A DNA stretch of 64,000 bases from Dama dama (lineage: Eukaryota > Chordata > Mammalia > Artiodactyla > Cervidae), in assembly GCF_033118175.1 (NCBI RefSeq), contig NC_083693.1, positions 24,747,981 to 24,811,980 on the forward strand. The letters run 5' to 3'. The stretch's first letter is position 1; the number at the start of each line of letters is the position of its first letter. The notes below the pieces were generated by a model that saw only the letters and a list, made by a program, of their open reading frames with translations, made no database searches and had not been told where the DNA came from. Of the stretch, positions 1 through 11,436 are shown one piece after another. The translations under genes were made by a program, and so were the position numbers.

Positions 1-13
1 AGGAGGCAAATTG

Positions 14-160
14 TGGTCTCTAGAGTCAGACAGATGTGATTTTGAATCTTGACCTCTGTTTCCTAGCCACATGGCCCTGGACAAATGACTTACATTTTTT
101 AAACCTTAGATTCCTCATCTATCAAGTGGAGATAAGTATCTCCAGCGTCACAGGGAGAAG
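14..160 (+). mobile_element. MIR SINE fragment
   Basis: Degenerate match to the MIR body in sense order: 'gtcagacagatgtgattttg', a 'gccctggacaaatgac' block, then 'cctcatctatcaagtgg'. MIR is an ancient mammal-wide tRNA-derived SINE. It is heavily diverged, so the ends are approximate. Confidence 0.7.
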
Positions 161-912
161 GTGCCAAGCAAATTAGATGAGGCACATAAACATCGGCACT
201 TACGAGGAAACAAGGAAATATGTGTGCTCCTTGCTTTACTAAAACGGCCCAGTGGATCAGCTTGTAGCAGGTCAATGGTGTGGAATTTCTCTTTTATCTT
301 TACTAGTGGGGCAAGATATTATGATGGAGTAGACTGTGTTCCATTTGATAGGACAAATAATTTCTTGGCAAGTTACTTTTTTCCAGACTTGCTTCATCCT
401 TGCCAGAACAGCACAATATATATTCATGCCTGAAAAATGATCCCAGATGGTGACAGAGATACAGGGCTGATAAAGAGGATGCCATCCAGCCATGGTCTCA
501 GAGACTCTCCCCATCATCATTCTCTCCTTCTCTGATGCAATGAACACAGAGAACTCCATAGTCATCCACGTGCCCTTGGCATCTCTTCTATGAATTACAG
601 ATGGAAAAGTTCTCCCAGAGGGAGACAACTGGGCCTGAAATCACCCTCACTCTGCTCAGGGTCTACGATTCAAGCTGACTCCTACATTTGGGATGCCAGT
701 TGGCTCAGAAGTTTCAGTGCTAAGAGACCGGCCCATCCAGTGACCTGAATCATCTAATGAGTTACATAAAAATGTCACAAATTTGGAGAACTGTCTTAGA
801 AAAAGCTTTTCTTCCGCTATCACTACAATCAGCTTCCTTTTGCCACCTGAATGAAAACACTCCCCATGGGCTACTCCCTAAGGTATAAACTGCCTAAGCT
901 AGCCAGCACTCT
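161..912. other. single-copy stretch, nothing recognised
   Basis: No repeat family, RNA gene or convincing exon is seen. Short overlapping reading frames on both strands look random. Confidence 0.5.
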
Positions 913-920
913 TAGGCATG

Positions 921-1123
921 AAAAGTGAAAGTGAAAGTCACTCAGTCATGTCCAACTCTATGCTACCCCGTGGACTATACAGACCATGGAATTTTCCAGG
1001 CCAAAATACTGGAGTGGGTAGCCTTTCCCTTCTCCGGGGGATTTTTCCAACCCAGGGATTGAACCCAGGTCTCCTGCATTGCAGGTGGATTCTTTACTAA
1101 CTGAACTATCAGGGAATCACTTC
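921..1123 (-). mobile_element. Bov-tA SINE
   Basis: Minus-strand Bov-tA: BovA part ('cactcagtcatgtccaac', 'atactggagtggg') then the tRNA-like head ending 'aactatcaggga'. It is flanked by the direct repeat TAGGCATG (913-920 and 1124-1131), a target-site duplication. Confidence 0.9.
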
Positions 1124-1164
1124 TAGGCATGCTGGATCCCATTTAGTGTAGAATATTATTTAAT

Positions 1165-1484
1165 AAACAAGGAGATCAAACCACTCAATCCTAAAGGGAA
1201 TCAACCCTGAATATTCATTGGAAGGACTGATGCTGAAACTGAAGCTCTAACACTTTGACCACCTGATGCAAAGAACCGACTCATTGGGAAAGACCCCGAT
1301 GCTGGGAAAGAATGGAGGGCAAGAAGAGAAGAGGGAGACAGAGGATAAGATGGTTGGATGGTTTCACTGATTCAATGGACATGACTTTGAGCAAACTCCA
1401 GAATATACTGAAGGACAGGGAAGCCTGGTGTGATGCAGTCCATGGGGTCACAAAGAGTCAGACATGACTTAACAACTGATCAAC
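1165..1484 (+). mobile_element. BovB 3' end (5'-truncated)
   Basis: Contains the BovB 3' landmarks 'ggaaggactgatgctgaa', 'ggttggatgg' and 'ggggtcacaaagagtcagac'. The 10-bp TSD ATTATTTAAT lies at 1155-1164 and 1485-1494, so this is an independent 5'-truncated retrotransposition. Confidence 0.9.
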
Positions 1485-1637
1485 ATTATTTAATGAGAAG
1501 ATATAGGAAATTAGGATGTGGTAGTGAAGGGGACTTGCGCTATTAAGAAAATGTGATCTATGGCTTAAAATTAAGTCATTTTCACCCAAAATTAAGTGAT
1601 AGCACAGCATTCAATGTTCAATTTCCCACTGGGAATG

Positions 1638-1856
1638 GAAATAAAATGTATAGAGTACCTACTACATGCCATCAGACAGTTAACACAATCATCATGTGCA
1701 GAACTATCACATTGGTGTTTGCAAAGTTCAATTATTAACCCCAAAGAAATATGAAGAACTCAAGTAACTTGCCTAAAACCACAAAGATAGTCAGTGAAGC
1801 TGAGATTCAAAGCCAGGTTTCTTGCCTCTCAAGTCTAACTTTCAAATCACAGAATT
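1638..1856 (-). mobile_element. MIR SINE fragment
   Basis: Antisense MIR: 'gtacctactacatgcca', 'aagtaacttgcctaaaacca', 'gattcaaagccaggtt' in the expected order. Confidence 0.75.
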
Positions 1857-1951
1857 TTCTATTGTTCAGTCTTTAGTCCAAATGTACCCTCTTCATGGAG
1901 ACCCACACCCCACCACACCAACCAAAAAGTCTCCTTTCCCCAGAAAATAAT

Positions 1952-2617
1952 TCATTTCAGTTCAGTTCAGTCACTCAGTCGTGTCCAACTCCTTGGGACC
2001 CCGTGAATCGCAGCATGCCAGGCCTCCCTGTCCATCACCAACTCCCAGAGTTTACTCAAACTCATGTCCATCGAGTTGGTGATGCCGTCCAGCCATCTCA
2101 TCCTCTGTCATCCCCTTCTCCTCCTGCCCCCAATTCCTCCCAGCATCAGCGTCTTTTCCAATGAGTCAACTCTTCACATAAGGTGGCCAAAGTATTGGAG
2201 TTTCAGCTTCAGCATCAGTCCTTCCAATGAATATTCAGGACTGATCTTTAGGATGGACTGGTTGGATCTCCTTGCAGTCCAAGGGACTCTCAGGAGTCTT
2301 CTCCAACACCACAGTTCAAAAGCATCAGTTCTTTGGCACTCAGCTTTCTTCACAGTCCAACTCTCACATCCATACATGACCACTGGAAAAACCATAGCCT
2401 TGACTAGACGGACCTTTGTTGGCAAAGTAATGTCTCTGCTCTTTAATATGCCTTCTAGGTTGGTCACAACTTTCCTTCCAAGGAGTAAGTGTCTTTTAAT
2501 TTCATGGCTGCAATCACCATCTGCAGTGATTTTGGAGCCCCCCAAAATAAAGTCTGACACTGTTTCCACTGTTTCCCCATCTATTTCCCATGAAGTGATG
2601 GGACCAGATGCCATAAT
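1952..2617 (-). mobile_element. BovB LINE 3' end
   Basis: Begins with the reversed BovB tail (tandem TTCAG units), then runs antisense through the 3' UTR into the C-terminal coding part. On the minus strand about 150 residues after the reverse transcriptase core remain open (motifs KVRLVKAMVFPVVMYGCE and SWTVKK, WCWRRLLRVPW). The match stops at about 2617, so the element is 5'-truncated. The antisense frame of over 200 codons on the plus strand is a shadow. Confidence 0.93.
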
Positions 2618-2644
2618 TATTTCTGAGCATATTACCTTCTTTGT

Positions 2645-2787
2645 TCCTTTCACAGAACTTATTACAATGTGGCATCATCTTGGTATTGATTTATTCATTT
2701 GTTGATTATCTGACTTCATTAGGAAAAAAAATGCCCCTTCAAGGCAAGCTCTTACTTATCTCAGTATATTTGCCAGACATTAATGAT
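2645..2787 (+). mobile_element. L2 LINE 3' fragment
   Basis: Resembles the L2 3' region ('ttattcatttgttgattatctgac', then 'ggcaagctcttact'). Diverged. Confidence 0.5.
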
Positions 2788-2789
2788 AT

Positions 2790-3222
2790 ATATAACCTTT
2801 ATTATGAGCTACATACTGTCATCAGTGTGCGTGTGTGTTAGTCGCTCAGTCATGTCCGACTCTTTATGACCCCATCAACTGCAGTCCGCCAGGCTCCTCT
2901 ATTCTTGAGATTTCCCAGACAAGAATATTGGTATGGGTAACCGTTCCCTTCTCCAGGAGATCTCCCCAACCCAGGGAGCAAACCCAGGTCTCCCACGTTG
3001 CAGGCAGAATCTTTACTATCTGAGCTGCCAAGGAAGCCCATGTTAATCCACTTAACCTTTTGAGGTGAAAATTCTCATTTTTCTCTTTATCTTATAGGTA
3101 GAAAACCAAGGTACAGAGAGGCTAAGCAGCTTGCACAAAGTGACACAGGTTAGCCATCTTGACAGACAGTCTCCAGAGTCTAAAGTCTTAACTGCTCTGC
3201 TCTCTGACCTCTACATGTTACA
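2790..3222 (-). mobile_element. MIR SINE split by Bov-tA
   Basis: 'ttatgagctacatactgtcat' before and 'acagagaggctaagcagcttgc' after a Bov-tA copy read as one antisense MIR. Confidence 0.65.
2827..3040 (-). mobile_element. Bov-tA SINE with GT tail
   Basis: Complete minus-strand Bov-tA: 'gtcgctcagtcatgtccgac' through 'tgccaaggaagccc'. A short GT run (about 2827-2838) marks the reversed tail. Confidence 0.92.
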
Positions 3223-3586
3223 GGAAGGATGGGAAACCTCTTGGAGGGAGGCATGAAAGAGAGGCTTTGGAGAGCTTATTTACATCACCTGCCAGCATCC
3301 AGGCCCTTCTACCTGCTCATGTTTCCCATCCTTTCCCTCCATTCTGAAGACCCCACGTGCCAGAAGAAGAAAATGAAAAGACTCGCTGCAGATGAAAACG
3401 CTCTGTAAGGGGCTCGCTCAGTGTGATCCAGGGAGGCTGAGCCGCGTCATCTCCTCCTTTGTGGCTCTCATGCACAGAGTAATGCCTGGCTCACGGGGCG
3501 TCTGGAAAGGAACAGAGAAGGAGAACTCCCTCACTGGGAAGGGTTTTCTTAAAAGAAAAAAAGAGGACACACAGCTGTTTGCGTTC
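3223..3586. other. single-copy stretch, nothing recognised
   Basis: No repeat identified. A 75-codon plus-strand frame (3392-3619) overlaps an equally long minus-strand frame and runs into L1 sequence, so it is not supported as a gene. Confidence 0.45.
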
Positions 3587-3745
3587 CTGACTCCTTCTGT
3601 TGTATTGAAGTGTAATTGACATATGATACAATTGCACCAATTTAATGATGCAATGCTAACATACAGTTTGATGCGTTTTGACATTTAACCACTGCCGGAA
3701 GCATGATACTTCTATCACCACCCCTCAAAGCTTTCTCACCGCTGA
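3587..3745 (-). mobile_element. L1M 3' end fragment
   Basis: 'ttgaagtgtaattgacatat', 'gtttgatgcgttttgacat' and 'atcaccacccctcaaagc' match the antisense end of old mammalian L1 elements. Confidence 0.6.
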
Positions 3746-3801
3746 AGACTTTTAAGCAAAAGAGTGACACAATCAGACCAGCGTATCAGAAAGACGATCC
3801 T

Positions 3802-3961
3802 GGGGCTTCCCTGGTGGTCCAAGGGCTGAGACGCCACGCTCCCATTGCAAGGGGTCCAGGTTCCATCCCTGATTAGGGAACTAGATCCCACATGCTGCAA
3901 CTAAGACTCGATGCAGCCAAATAAATTCATTAAATAAATAACTAAATACTTAAAAAAAAAA
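3802..3961 (+). mobile_element. CHR-type tRNA-Glu SINE (short form)
   Basis: 'gggcttccctggtggtcc', 'tagggaactagatcccac', 'gcagccaaataaa' and a poly-A end. TSD AAGACGATCCT / AAGACAATCCT at 3791-3801 and 3962-3972. The head derives from a tRNA but is not a tRNA gene. Confidence 0.92.
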
Positions 3962-3972
3962 AAGACAATCCT

Positions 3973-4567
3973 ACAGCAGGTGCAGACAGCAGGTGGATTA
4001 AAAAGGCAATGGTATCATTAAAACCCAGTTGTTTTAGCTTCTGATCCAGGGAGCAAGATAGATTCACTGATAGGCAACCACTTGAAAACACTCCCTGGAA
4101 GTGTTAATTCACAGACTTTGTTAAAATGCCGAAAGAAATGAGAGGGCCAAACGACAGAACTGGTCTGTGTGGGTTAAGCACAGAGCTGAGAGCAAGAGAC
4201 TGTTGCCCGATCAATAAAGCCGCAGCAATCCGTACGCATCACGAGGAGAGATGATGGCCATTTAAGCTGAGTCCGAGTGTTTTATGACTTTGGGCACAGC
4301 CTCAGAGTCCCATTCCAACCAACTGCTCTGAGAAAATTAGCTGCCAACTTGACACATGACCAGCAGACCAGCCGAGGGTAGCGATTGACATAAACGGCAG
4401 TCTGGTGCTCAGAGTGACTGCAGAGGCAGGAAGGCAGCCTGGCCAGGGCGTTTAAGACCACACCTGACACCGGCCTGCTACTCCCACCAGCTCGAAAGGC
4501 CAAACACAGCCAAACTATCTGAGCTCAGACCTGAAGACGGGAAGTTCTTCCCATGGACTGCTGACTA
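3973..4567. other. single-copy stretch, nothing recognised
   Basis: Mixed-composition sequence with no family match and no long open frame. Confidence 0.45.
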
Positions 4568-4692
4568 TACACACGTGCTAAGTCACTTCAGTCATGACAC
4601 GCTGCTGCCTCTTTGGGACCCCAGGGACTTTAGCCCCCCAGGCTCCTCTGTCCATGGGCTTCTCCAGGCAAGAATACTGGAGTGGGTTGCCA
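4568..4692 (-). mobile_element. BovA/Bov-tA fragment
   Basis: 'gctaagtcacttcagtcatg' to 'actggagtgggttgccatg'. Only the BovA half is present; the tRNA-like head is missing. Confidence 0.85.
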
Positions 4693-4905
4693 TGCTACTA
4701 TGTATAAAATAGATAACTAATGAGAGCTACTGGATGGCACAGGGAATTCTTCTCAGTGCTCCGTGGTGATCTGAATGGGAAGGAAATCCGAAAGGGAGGG
4801 GATATATGTACGTGTGTGGCTGATTCATTTTGCTCTACAGCAGAAACTAACACAGCATTGTAAAGCAACTATGCTCCAATGAAAACTAATTTTTAAAAAG
4901 TCCTG
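4693..4905 (+). mobile_element. L1 3' UTR end
   Basis: Ruminant L1 3' UTR text: 'tataaaatagataactaatg', 'ggcacagggaattcttctca', 'aacacagcattgtaaagcaa', then an A-rich end. Confidence 0.9.
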
Positions 4906-4949
4906 TGTTCTCTTTAAATAGCCTATAAAGCAGGGCTGGGGTGGGGGTG

Positions 4950-5062
4950 GTCTCGCATCCATTCATTCCCTGAGCAGATCTTTACTGAGAAACTACTGTA
5001 CATCAGGTACAAGGCTAAGTGCTGGGTGGGAGAGGAAAATAGATACTGTCCCGGTTCTCCAG
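4950..5062 (+). mobile_element. L2 LINE 3' fragment
   Basis: 'cattcattccctgagcagat', 'aggctaagtgctggg' and 'aggaagcc' follow the L2 3' end pattern. Confidence 0.65.
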
Positions 5063-5104
5063 GAAGCCGTTATTGAACAAGCTCAAGTCTGGAACATCTG
5101 CAAA

Positions 5105-5265
5105 GTCTACACTGATGGGGTTATTTCAAAGAGACAGAACATATGTAAAGCCCTTACCATGGATCCTGGAAAATAGTAAGCACTCAAGTACTGATGAGAA
5201 AGAAGAAGATGACCGTGGCAATGATGGTGATTATTACTACTTTGTATGCAGAAAGATAAAGGAAC
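5105..5265 (+). mobile_element. MIR 3' fragment
   Basis: 'gtaaagcccttaccatgg' then 'aatagtaagcactcaagta' correspond to the MIR 3' half. The 70-codon frame here is part of this remnant. Confidence 0.6.
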
Positions 5266-5984
5266 CTTCTATAAACATCAAATGAGCAATAACTATTTAC
5301 TGGGATCCTTTAAAAGTAGCAATAGTCTACCCCCAGACTAACTAGGAGAACTCAGTACAGGTTCTTTCTGCAGATAAGAAGAATTGCCACAGCCAAGACT
5401 ATAATGATATATTTCACTTTCTTATCTAAAGCTGCAGCCACATCGTCATTTGTATTATTATTAATCTACCTGGGACGTCCAGTTCTGGGGAAGATGGAAT
5501 GAGTACACTCTGCTCTCTATCTCTCCCACTCATTACTGATAAAATCTCTGGACAAACTAGATAAAGCAACTATATGAGGATTCTAAAAAGTAAATAACAG
5601 CGGGCTTGCTGGGGAGGAAAATGAAAACTCAAAGAACCAATATAGTGGTGAATTTCCTGGTTTAATTCTTTTAACTCCCAACTCTCCAGGTTAGACTTAG
5701 AGTTAGGGGGACCAAATTCCAGAGCTGAATGGCAGCCACAAACAGAAAAAAAACAAATCTGCAAAAGAAACTCTTTTTCTGGCCGGAAGACTGGAAAGGT
5801 GGGGTGAGGGGACTGGGAGACAGTCGTTGTGGGGACAGCCCTGTCTCTTTTCCTCTTTTCCTCTCTGCTCCTGTCCCCAGCAAGCCCCCACCATGAGCCT
5901 GCACCTCTAGAGCAGGTCAGCACTTCCACCATACAGTGCCAAAAACTGAGGGAGAATCCTGCTCTGTGGCCAGAAGAATGGGAT
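5266..5984. other. single-copy stretch
   Basis: About 0.7 kb without a recognised repeat. Overlapping minus-strand frames (up to 120 codons, 5570-5932) are pyrimidine-rich with no domain and no splice context. Confidence 0.45.
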
Positions 5985-6415
5985 TATTATTTTTTTAATT
6001 GAAGTATAGTTGGTTTATGGGCTTCCCAGGTGGCTCAGTGATAAAGAACCCTCCTGCCAGTGCAGGAGACATAAGAGATACGGGTTTGATCCCCAAGTCA
6101 GGAAGATCCCCTGGAGGAGGGCACGGCAACCCACTCCAGTATTCTTGCCTTGAGAATCCCATGGACAGAGGAGCCTGGCTGGTTACAGTCCAAGGGGCTG
6201 CAAAGAGTCAGACACGACTGAGCGACTTAGTGTAAACACGCATAGTTGGTTCACAATGTTGTGCAAGATTCTGGTGCATAGCAAAATTCAGATAGATATA
6301 GATATGTAAGTGTATACATATAGTCCTTTTCAGGTTCTTGTCCATTATAGGTTATTACAAGATCCTGAATATAGTTCCATGTGTTATACAGTAGGTCCTT
6401 GTTGATTATCTATTA
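5985..6415 (-). mobile_element. L1 3' UTR, antisense, split by Bov-tA
   Basis: 'ttttttaattgaagtatagt', then after the SINE 'cacaatgttgtgcaagattc' and 'gttccatgtgttatacagt'. This is the reversed L1 3' UTR. Confidence 0.85.
6016..6241 (+). mobile_element. Bov-tA SINE in L1
   Basis: Complete plus-strand Bov-tA from 'gggcttcccaggtggctcag' to 'gacacgactgagcgactta'. TSD ATAGTTGGTT at 6006-6015 and 6242-6251 proves insertion into the L1 end. Confidence 0.95.
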
Positions 6416-6418
6416 TAT

Positions 6419-6490
6419 ATGTGTGTGTGTGTAATCACTCAGTTGTGTCTGACTTTTTTGTAACCCCATGGACTGTGGCCCTCCAGGCTC
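6419..6490 (-). mobile_element. GT repeat plus Bov-tA fragment
   Basis: A (GT)n run followed by 'atcactcagttgtgtctgac' and 'ggccctccaggctc', the first third of a reversed Bov-tA. It ends abruptly at the following LTR. Confidence 0.8.
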
Positions 6491-7312
6491 AATAATGGCT
6501 CCCCAAAAGATGTCCATGTCTTAATCCACAAAACCTGTGACTATGAAGTAGAAGGGGCGCTTTCCTGATGGTCTAGTGGTTGAGACTCCGCCTGCCAACG
6601 CAGGGGTCCCTGTTCCATCCCTGGCCCAGGAAGATTCCAAATGCCACAGAGCAACAAAGCCCTGTGCACCAAGATGACTGAGCTTGTGCTCTAGAGCCCG
6701 TGAGCCACAGGTACTGGGCCCCACACCGCAACTACCGAAGCCCACACACCTACAGCCTGTGTTTTGCAACTAGAGAAGCCACTGGAATGAGAAGCCCACG
6801 TACCGCAATGAAGAGCAACCCCTGCTCACCGCAGCTAGAGAAAGCCCATGCACAACAAAGGCCCAACACAGCCAAAGGTAAATAAATCTTTTTTTTTCAG
6901 TGAAGTAAAAGGACAGTAAATCCCTTACATGATAAAAGGGATTCCACAAATGTGATAAAGTTAAGGATCTTGAGATGGAAGATTATCCTGGATTCTCTGG
7001 GTGTGTTCAGTGGACTCACAAGAGTCTTTATATAAGAAGAGCAGGAAGATCAGGGTCAGACAAAAAGGAGATGTGACGATAAAATCAGAGGCTGAACATG
7101 GAGAAAGAGGCCATAGGCCAAGGAATATAGAAACTTCCAGAAGATGGAAAAGACAAGAAAATACATTCTCCCTGAAAGCCTCCAGGAAGAATGTGTAGCC
7201 CTGCCAACACCTTAGACTTCTGACCTCCATGACAAGAAGAAAATAAATGTGTGCTGTCTTAAACCAATAAATTTGTGGTAATTTGTTACATCAGCAATAG
7301 GAAATGGATGTA
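6491..7312 (+). mobile_element. MLT1-type LTR (ERVL-MaLR) split by CHR SINE
   Basis: LTR landmarks: 'ccccaaaagatgtccatgtc', 'ttaaggatcttgagatgg', 'gattatcctggattctctgg', 'gtaatttgttacatcagcaa'. It is an old solo LTR remnant with no coding part. Confidence 0.88.
6556..6900 (+). mobile_element. CHR-type SINE, long form
   Basis: Head 'ctagtggttgagactccgcc' and the long body ('gccacaggtactgggc', 'aatgagaagcccacgtaccg'), then A/T tail. TSD TGAAGTAGAAGG / TGAAGTAAAAGG at 6544-6555 and 6901-6912. Confidence 0.92.
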
Positions 7313-8024
7313 GCATTTCAAATTACTCAACAACAACAACAACAAAAAAAAACAGAAAAATCTCATCAATTCTCAAAGAAAAGACAACAGATGCCAAATC
7401 TGAGTAAATTAGATGTTGAGATTATTAGACAAGGACTTTAAAACACCTACTGCAATGATGTTCCATGAAGGGAAGGCAAACACCCGTTGAATGAATTAAA
7501 AAAGAGACATTTTCAGGAAAACAATAGAAACTGCCAAAACAAACCAAGTCAAAACCAATACAATGTTGTAAAGTAAAATAAATTAATTAATTAATTAAAA
7601 AAAAATTTTAGAACTGAAAACTATAATAAAACTGAAGTTTAAAATTCCCTAGATGGGTTCAACAGAAAAATAATGATTCAAGAAAGAGTTAATGAACTAA
7701 AAGATAGATTAATAGAAATTTTCTAATCTGAACAATATAGGAACAAAAATTGAAAAAAAAAAAACAACCAGGTTTCAGGGAGCAGTGTAATAATATCAAA
7801 AATTCTAAAAGTGTCCATCATTTTTGTCTCAAAAGGAGAAGAGAAAGAAACTTGTGCAGAAAAAAAAAATATTTGAACAAGTAATGCCTGAATGCTTCTC
7901 CAATTTATAGGATATAAATTTACAGATTCAAGGAATTCAGTGGACCTCTAATAGGATTAAGCTCAAAGAAAACCAGGACCAGATACACTGTAATCAAACT
8001 GCTGAAAACCAAGCAGAGAGGGAA

Positions 8025-8096
8025 AAACAGAGAGGGAAGGAGGAAGGAAGGAACCAGAGGGAGGGAAAGAGGGAGAAAGGGAAGAAAGAGGGTTTT
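8025..8096. repeat. purine (GA/GGAA) tract
   Basis: Almost uninterrupted G/A run with gggaa and gaagg units on the plus strand. Confidence 0.85.
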
Positions 8097-8123
8097 TTTA
8101 TGATACATTATATTAAGAACATA

Positions 8124-8336
8124 ACAATGGTTCTCAGCTGGGGTGATTTTCACCCCCCATACCCCGAGGACATTTGTCAATGTCTGGTGACATTTTTATT
8201 TGTCGCACTGAGAATGGGATGCCTTGGCATCTAGTAAGCCAAGGAGGCTGCTTAACACTCCACAATATACAGGACAGCCCCAAAAGAAAGAATCATGCAA
8301 CTCAAACTGTCACCAGTGAATTCCAGAACACTGGTA
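8124..8336 (+). mobile_element. MER20 (hAT-Charlie MITE)
   Basis: 'aatggttctcagctgggg', 'ggacatttgtcaatgtctgg', 'ggcatctagtaagcc' and 'tacaggacagccccaaa' are MER20 landmarks in order. It interrupts the L1 element. Confidence 0.88.
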
Positions 8337-8784
8337 TAAGAGAGCAATAATTCAAGTTACAGAAGATTTCTCATTAGAAAGCATGGAGACCAGGAGGCAG
8401 TGGAACGATATTGTTAAAGTGCTAGAAAAGTTGTTCACCTTTAATTCCATATCCAGTGAAAATATCCTTCAAGGATAAAGGCAAAATTAAGACATTTTCA
8501 GATGAAGAAAAACAAAGAATTTGTTGCCAGCAGATTTGATCAAAAAAAAAAAAAAAACAAAAACTAAAGGAAACATTAGGTGGAAGGGAAACGGTGGCTC
8601 AGATGGTAAAGAATATTAATAATATCAGAAAGAAATTAGAAATGGTAAATATCTAGGTAAATATGATAGACTATTTTTCTCCTCTTAAATTCTTTAAAAT
8701 ACATATGACTGTCGAAAACAAAAAACTATACATTGTCTGATGGTATTTCGATGCTCAGCCTTTGATTTCAGAATAGCTTTGTTG

Positions 8785-9128
8785 TAAGATAGCCCCCAGT
8801 ATTCTCTGGCCCTGGTGAATACACACCTTCTCCCAATTATTCAGTCAAACAGAAATCCATGTATTACTATGAAGGACTTTTGCAAATCAATTCACCTTAG
8901 GACACAGAGATTTCCCAGGTGCACCTGACCTAATCACATAAACTCTTTAAATCTGGCTCTTAAGTTCAGAGACAGCAAAAGTCAGAGATTCAGATCACGA
9001 GAAGCATTTGACAATGCTATTCTGACTTAAAGATGAAGGGGACATGAGACAAAAAATGCAAGTGACCTCTAGGAGCTGAGAGCAATCCCTAAGTGACAAC
9101 TAGCCAGGAGACGGGGACCTCAGTCCTG
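8785..9128 (+). mobile_element. MaLR-type LTR fragment
   Basis: 'tagcccccagtattctctgg', 'tatgaaggacttttgca' and a central 'cagagacagcaaaagtcaga' block resemble MLT1 LTRs. Diverged; subfamily unclear. Confidence 0.5.
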
Positions 9129-9129
9129 G

Positions 9130-11300
9130 ATATTATTTTGATGTAGCAAAATATTTTCAAACATATCCCTATTTATAGAACTCCATCAGGTTTCTATTTC
9201 TTGTTATTTTCAAATAACCCAAAAAAACATACAAATGCATTTGTCTTGATATATCTGTACTATTTTTTTTCTGGAAGACAGATTGCAAGAAGAGGGATTA
9301 TTTTATCAAAAGCATGTACTTTTTAAAAAATTTTTATAGCTAGTATCCAGTTAATCTCCAAAAATGTTGAATTGATTTACACTCCCCACAACAGACTTCA
9401 TTCCCTCACATCCTCACAGGTAGTACTAAGTATTATCAAATGTTAGAAATTTTGCCAATCAATAAGTTTTGTTTCATTTCCACAGCTACCTAAGCCATGG
9501 AATAATACAAATAATGCTTGTTTGTATTGTCATCTGTGAATATCCTTCGCTGATTTGAGACTAAATTGTTTGCTTATTTTAATTTTTATGAGGTTTGTAT
9601 AAAGAAAAATTCACTCATCTTTTACACATGATGTAAACACTTTACCCAAGTCTATTATTTACATTTTTACATTTTAAACATGTCTTTCACCATGAATTTT
9701 GTTAATTTTGTGCTGCCAAATGTATATTTTTCTTAGTGGCTTTCCTATGACTTGCTTAAGAAAATATTCCTCATCACAAGTTTATAAACAATATTTTCTG
9801 ATATGCTACTGCAAAATTTAATTATTTTATACTTTTCCTTTTTTCACTCTTAATATTGTTAATAGGTTTCTTAGTTGATCATTTTCATATCAAAAGCTCA
9901 TTCATTCCAATTCTACCATTTGATAAATTGTATAGCAAACGTATGAAGTTGTACAAGCATCCAGTTTCAGAACACATCCTTCACCCCCAAAGTGTTCTTC
10001 AAGCTTGTTTTCAGTCCATCCCTGTTCCTATTCCAGTCCCCAAGAAACAACTGATCTCTATAGCTTTTGCCTTTTCTAAAAATTTCATATAACTGGAATC
10101 ACATGATACATAGTATTTTGTGTTTAGCATCTTTCATTTAGCATGTTTTTGAGGCTAACCTAGGTTGTTGAATGTATCAGTAGCTAATCCATTTTGTTGC
10201 TGCATAGTATTCCACTGTGTGAACAAGCAGCTTTTTGTTCCCCACTCACCAGTTGATGACCACTTAGATTGTTTCCAGTTTGGGGCTACTCCTAGATGAT
10301 TATTTCATATGAAACTCATTCTGATTATAAGGTTTGAGGTAGGGGTCTATTTTTTTTTCCAAAATAGGTAACGGTCCTTCCACTAATATTTAATGAATAA
10401 TATTAACCCCAATAATTTGAATTACTACATTTATCACACATTAACATCCCCTTGATCCTTGGATCTATTTCTGGACTCCCTCTTCCAATCTACTCCCTCT
10501 TCCAGTCCATCGACTGTTTTGATCATAGTAGCTTTATGTTACATTATAATATACAGTGTGGCAGGTACGCTCTAGTTATTTTTCTTCTTTTTCAAAGTCT
10601 TATTAGCTATTTTAACATATTTAGAAGGTGATATGAAATTTAGAATACATTTTTCAGTCTTCCACCTCTCCAAAAAAAGATAACACAATGGTTCTTACCA
10701 GAATTGCATTAAATGTTTACACTGGTTTCAGAAAAATTTTTATCTTTATGATGTCACTTGTCCATCCAAGAATATGGCATATCCTTTCATTTATTCCTTT
10801 GATAAAATTTATATTCTTCTGTAAAAGTGTAGAGTTTTCTTCATATTGCTAATATATTTCTTACTTATCATTAGATATTTTATAGTTTTGTCATTAATTT
10901 TTACTACATTTTACTTTCAAAATCATTTTTAATGGTGGAAAAGGCAAATTTATTTTTGCATCTTCATTGAATTTCCAGCTAAGTTCTCTCATTAATTATA
11001 ACAGTTTTTCATTTAGGCTCTTAGATTTTATAGGTATAAAATGATTTCAGAAGCTTATAGCTCCTTCTCTTTCAATATTTAAGTCATTTATTTTATGACT
11101 ATATTCTATCAATTAGAACCCTCAAATTTTTTGAATGATAGCAGTAACAAATATCCCTGCCTTATTCAAAACTTGAATAAAGATGTCTTATGCTAATTTG
11201 GTATAGAGCTTGCTATTGATTTTTAATAAATTTCTTTGTACTCTTTATGAAGTTTTCTTCTCTTCTTACTTGACTTAATGTTTTGTCAGAGATCGTGGAA
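9130..11300 (-). mobile_element. ancient L1M, antisense
   Basis: AT-rich, about 2.2 kb. Matches reversed L1 ORF2/3' text at several points: 'gaattgatttacactcccca', 'ttcatataactggaatcaca', 'gcatagtattccactgtgtg', 'ggatctatttctggact', 'gttttgatcatagtagcttt'. Several joined pieces are possible. No open frame survives. Confidence 0.75.
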
Positions 11301-11436
11301 TGGTGGAGTTGAAAAAGAATCTCATCTACTGAATGTGCTCAAGATGCAAATCTGGGCGAAGAGGTAGATGAGGTCCAGATGGTGGAGGACACTGGATACC
11401 CGGGCTAATGAACCTGCTCATCCTTCAAGCAGAGTG

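Larger units (their letters stand above)
7325..8782 (+). mobile_element. HAL1/L1M element, split by MER20
   Basis: Sense L1-type text: 'gagattattagacaaggact', 'tagaactgaaaactata', 'atcaaactgctgaaaacc', and after MER20 'tttctcattagaaagcatgg', 'atatccagtgaaaatatcc', 'ggtaaatatctaggtaaa'. The ORF1-like part followed directly by the 3' part suggests a HAL1 (half-L1) derivative. All frames are broken. Confidence 0.75.

Noticed and set aside
2064..2705. 213-codon plus-strand frame, the longest in the window
   Set aside because: It is the antisense of a BovB 3' coding region (minus strand), extended by chance.
3802..3961. tRNA-like box A/B in the CHR and Bov-tA heads
   Set aside because: These are tRNA-derived SINE promoters; no copy folds as a complete functional tRNA with proper ends.
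7326..7346. Short direct AAC repeats that might hint at an array
   Set aside because: Plain trinucleotide run beside a poly-A; no spacers, so not a CRISPR-type array.
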